From Benincasa hispida (lineage: Eukaryota; Streptophyta; Magnoliopsida; Cucurbitales; Cucurbitaceae), in the NCBI RefSeq assembly GCF_009727055.1, contig NW_024064356.1:471924-535923 (forward strand): a DNA stretch of 64,000 bases, in the 5' to 3' direction. Under the pieces are notes generated by a model. The model saw only the letters and a program-made list of their open reading frames with translations. It had not been told where the DNA came from and did not search any database. The translations under genes and the position numbers were made by a program. This document shows, piece after piece, positions 61,869 to 64,000 of this stretch. The stretch's first letter is position 1; each line of letters begins with the position of its first letter.

Positions 61869-61988
61869 TTACAACAAATTTGTTCAAAAGATAACCTGAC
61901 AGGCTTATTTACAAAAGTATTACCTACCGTAACCTTTGAAAAATTGGTGCACAACATTGGAATACGGCGATTCAGAGATCTTAAGTGA
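61869..61988 (+). pseudogene. RNase H C-terminus of Copia E
   Basis: The translation QQICSKDNLTGLFTKVLPT, then FEKLVHNIGIRRFRDLK, matches the conserved end of the RNase H domain in a different Copia lineage from A to C. It ends at TGA 61986-61988. It is cut on its left by the LTR of C. Confidence 0.75.
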
Positions 61989-62129
61989 TGTTTTCATGTG
62001 GGAGAGCAAATATATTCTTTTAAAAGAGTAAATTATATGAAATGTGTACTCTTTTTCCTTCACTAGGATTTTTTTCCATTGAGTTTTTTTCTAGTAAGGT
62101 TTTAGTGAGATTTTATATATAATGGATAT

Positions 62130-62140
62130 TTAAGGTGGAG
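62130..62140 (+). promoter_or_regulatory. polypurine tract of Copia E, decayed
   Basis: TTAAGGTGGAG lies directly before the LTR start, where Copia elements have an AAGGGGGAG-like primer for plus-strand synthesis. Confidence 0.55.
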
Positions 62141-62276
62141 TATTATAAATACTATAATAATAATAGATGTCTATTAGTGTCAAAACTTGGTTTCCTAAAA
62201 GACCAAATGACATTCTCCTACTACCCGTTGTGTCTTTAAACATATGGTCCATATGTCTTATGAGTACACATCCTTG

Positions 62277-63559
62277 GGGGGTGTTTGATTCAAGGGTTGA
62301 GATTGGATGGGTTAGGCATCCTAAACCCAACCTTTGTTTGAGGCATGGATTTCGGAAGCCTTGGCTTCCTACATCCTTTTCCCACTATTCAAACCCATGA
62401 GTTACTTTTTTTTTTTTTTTTCTAATTTAATTTAGGAAATACGTCGGCCAACCTCCAGCCACCACTAGCCAACTCTGACCACCATCGACCAACCTCTGGC
62501 AACCCCCCTTCCCTCCACACTGGTAAAATTCTGGCCAACAACTTTGTTAGCCACCCTCTGATTGCCATCTCTGGAGACTGCCACCAACTAATCTTGAAAA
62601 ACATCAATAAAAATACTCTTAGTATATAACAAACTAGACAAATTTGTCTATAAAAATATTTTTAAGAAAGAATTGCAATACACATTTTAATGAGTTTTTA
62701 TCAAAAGTGTTTAATTAAAAATGAATTGTTAAAATATATTTTTTTTTCCAAGTCATTCCAAACGCGCCAATAAACTGCAATTGTATAGTTATATTTATTT
62801 AGATTATATGTGTAGAACTATATATGTTTGGAAGTTCTAATTTAATTTAATAACATTTTAATTTTTTTTGTTGGTCAATTTAACTAACTCGAAGACAATC
62901 ATTTTCTAAAAATAAAGATTTAAAAGGTTTAAAACAACTTAGAGACCAAATAAAAAAACTAAAACTCGAAATTTATAATCTTTTATTCCTCAAATGTAAT
63001 TTGACAAGAAAAAAAAAATATAGTTTTTCAATCATTGAATTTAATATTAAAATACTATTTTATTTCAATTTTAAGTCAACGTATTATGGTAAAAAAAAGT
63101 TGATAATTTTCAAATTAGATAAAGTGACAAAAGTCTATGAAATTTTATTTCAAAATCTAGTAAGATTAAAATATCAAATTATTAAAATAATAGATTAAAT
63201 AAAATTATAATTTTAGTCAAAAACTCTATTTCAATTTTTTTTTAAAAAAATTATTTTTCTAAAATTTTTAGTTTATTTTAAACTTAAATATATTAAAATA
63301 ATTAAGATGACAAAATTTAAACTAATCTAAAATTTAACAAGTGATTAAATATAAAAAAAAATATTTCACAAACTAAATATTTATAAATCTGCACTTCATT
63401 CCCAGGCTTCTTTAAGCCTGGACTCCAAACACAAACTTCTTAAACTCAGACTTCCAAAAATTGCATTCCAAACACAGTTTTATTAAACTCAGGCTACCTA
63501 AATTCCCAGGCTTAACATTCTCAGGTTTAAGATTCCAAACTTGCTTGCCAAACGGCCCC
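62277..63559. mobile_element. Harbinger-type non-autonomous element in the E LTR
   Basis: The ends GGGGGTGTTTG and CAAACGGCCCC are inverted repeats with two mismatches. They are flanked by TTG (62274-62276, a changed TTA) and TTA (63560-63562). The interior is non-coding and appears composite, with an ACCACC-rich repeat (about 62440-62770) nested within. The left end resembles the left end of Harbinger H at 34716, and both sit at the same distance from the LTR start. Confidence 0.6.
62440..62770. repeat. second copy of the ACCACC-rich dispersed repeat
   Basis: The core has GCCAACCTCCAGCCACCAC and related triplets. The right arm has AATACTCTTAGTATATAACAA and ends CCAAGTCATTCCAAACGCGCC. It shares core and right arm with 17146-17905. 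Confidence 0.5.
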
Positions 63560-63598
63560 TTAGTGTCCACTAATTCCACCTCCTACTTGTGAATTCTC

Positions 63599-63608
63599 CT
63601 ATAAATAG
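63599..63608 (+). promoter_or_regulatory. TATA box in the E 3' LTR
   Basis: CTATAAATAG in the U3/R region after the inserted element fits the LTR promoter of a Copia element. Its function today is doubtful. Confidence 0.5.
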
Positions 63609-63814
63609 TGGCCATTTTGTGGATTTTGAAAGGTGGTGAAGATTGGTGAAAAATCCCAACTTTTTGGAAAGAAATTAGAGAAAATTTCATAATTTCATAA
63701 ATTTCTTTATTTTCTTTAATTTTAAGTAAGTTATTTATTTTATATTATCTTATTATTTATGTATATTATATATTATTATTATATTTATTTATTATTTATA
63801 TTATATTTTTTCCA

Positions 63815-64000
63815 CATCTATGTTTCACTGTGGTCTCCAATTTTACAATAGATCCACACTTAAAAAGTTAAGAGATATTCAAACATTGCTGCAGCTTGAC
63901 CCTTGTAATGAGCTTATAGGTTACAAAGTGCCATGTGCCATCCTCTATCACATGGCTCTAGCTGATGGTAATTGGTGACCTATGAAAAGAGTTTTAAACC
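63815..64000. other. sequence beyond the nested block
   Basis: This is less AT-rich than its surroundings and has no long open frame. I recognise neither a gene nor a repeat in it. Confidence 0.4.

Larger units (their letters stand above)
34580..63814 (+). mobile_element. Copia element E, outer shell of the nested block
   Basis: The LTR starts at 34580 and 62141 share TATTATAAAT, then TATAATAATAAYAG, CATTCTCCTACTAC and CATATGTBTTATGAG in the same order. TA replaces the usual TG in both. An RNase H C-terminus (61869-61988) and a purine tract (TTAAGGTGGAG) precede the second LTR. The flanks GATCT (34575-34579) and CATCT (63815-63819) could be a 5-bp duplication with one change. All of gag, integrase and RT is missing, lost in the region now joined by element C. 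Treating both LTRs as one element is inference. Confidence 0.5.
62141..63814 (+). repeat. 3' LTR of Copia E with an inserted Tourist-like element
   Basis: The LTR starts TATTATAAATACTATAAT. It is interrupted at 62277, resumes at TTAGTGTCCACTAATTCC (63560) and ends near TTTTTTCCA. Without the insertion it is about 390 bp. The first 136 bases match 34580-34715. Confidence 0.65.

Noticed and set aside
61876..61880. AAATT as right target duplication of Copia C, matching 52074-52078
   Set aside because: It would require the LTR to end in AAC and not CA, and the Copia E RNase H reading already includes the preceding CAA codons. I treat the match as chance, with some doubt.

Overview
This is a repeat-rich plant nuclear window: introns with GT/AG borders, AT-rich non-coding DNA and plant transposable elements on both strands. 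The gene content fits a dicot. The repeat families resemble those I know from Cucurbitaceae (melon or cucumber relatives), but that assignment is inference. I find only two intact-looking host genes, both on the + strand. One is a methionine gamma-lyase (MGL, 2204-6847, two exons around a 3.3-kb intron). The other is Mediator subunit 10 (MED10, 19940-22577, five coding exons).

Between them lies a decayed CACTA (En/Spm) transposon on the - strand (7699 to about 16240). It holds a broken TNP2 transposase, a second Transposase_24-like ORF, a 276-bp tandem repeat and an inserted solo LTR. Downstream of MED10 a - strand LINE remnant (23565-24399 and 30009-30125) is split by a degenerate Copia element (F, 24405-30008) with short LTRs. 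Then come a hAT-type MITE with a perfect 8-bp target duplication (31661-32070) and a 2.1-kb solo LTR with a perfect 5-bp duplication (32222-34321).

From 34580 to about 63814 the sequence is best read as one set of nested insertions. The outer shell is a Copia element (E), of which the LTR starts and the end of RNase H survive. Its left LTR is broken by a PIF/Harbinger transposon (H, from 34716) with a transposase and a Myb/SANT-like ORF. The H transposase is split by an 11.4-kb Copia (A, 39860-51269) and the H Myb ORF by a related Copia (C, 52079-61868). C contains a third related Copia fragment in antisense (B, 55332 to about 58660), and A contains an antisense LTR (D, about 43270-44948) in its leader. 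A 648-bp tandem duplication copies the H/A junction. All transposon reading frames seen here carry stops or frameshifts.

I found no RNA gene (the tRNA-like sequences are SINEs), no CRISPR array and no operon-like accessory system. The most interesting material is the insertion and deletion history, a dense array of ATCGTNTAG-type motifs inside one LTR family, matching Harbinger-type insertions at the same offset in both E LTRs, and a probable assembly scar around the single N at 48914.
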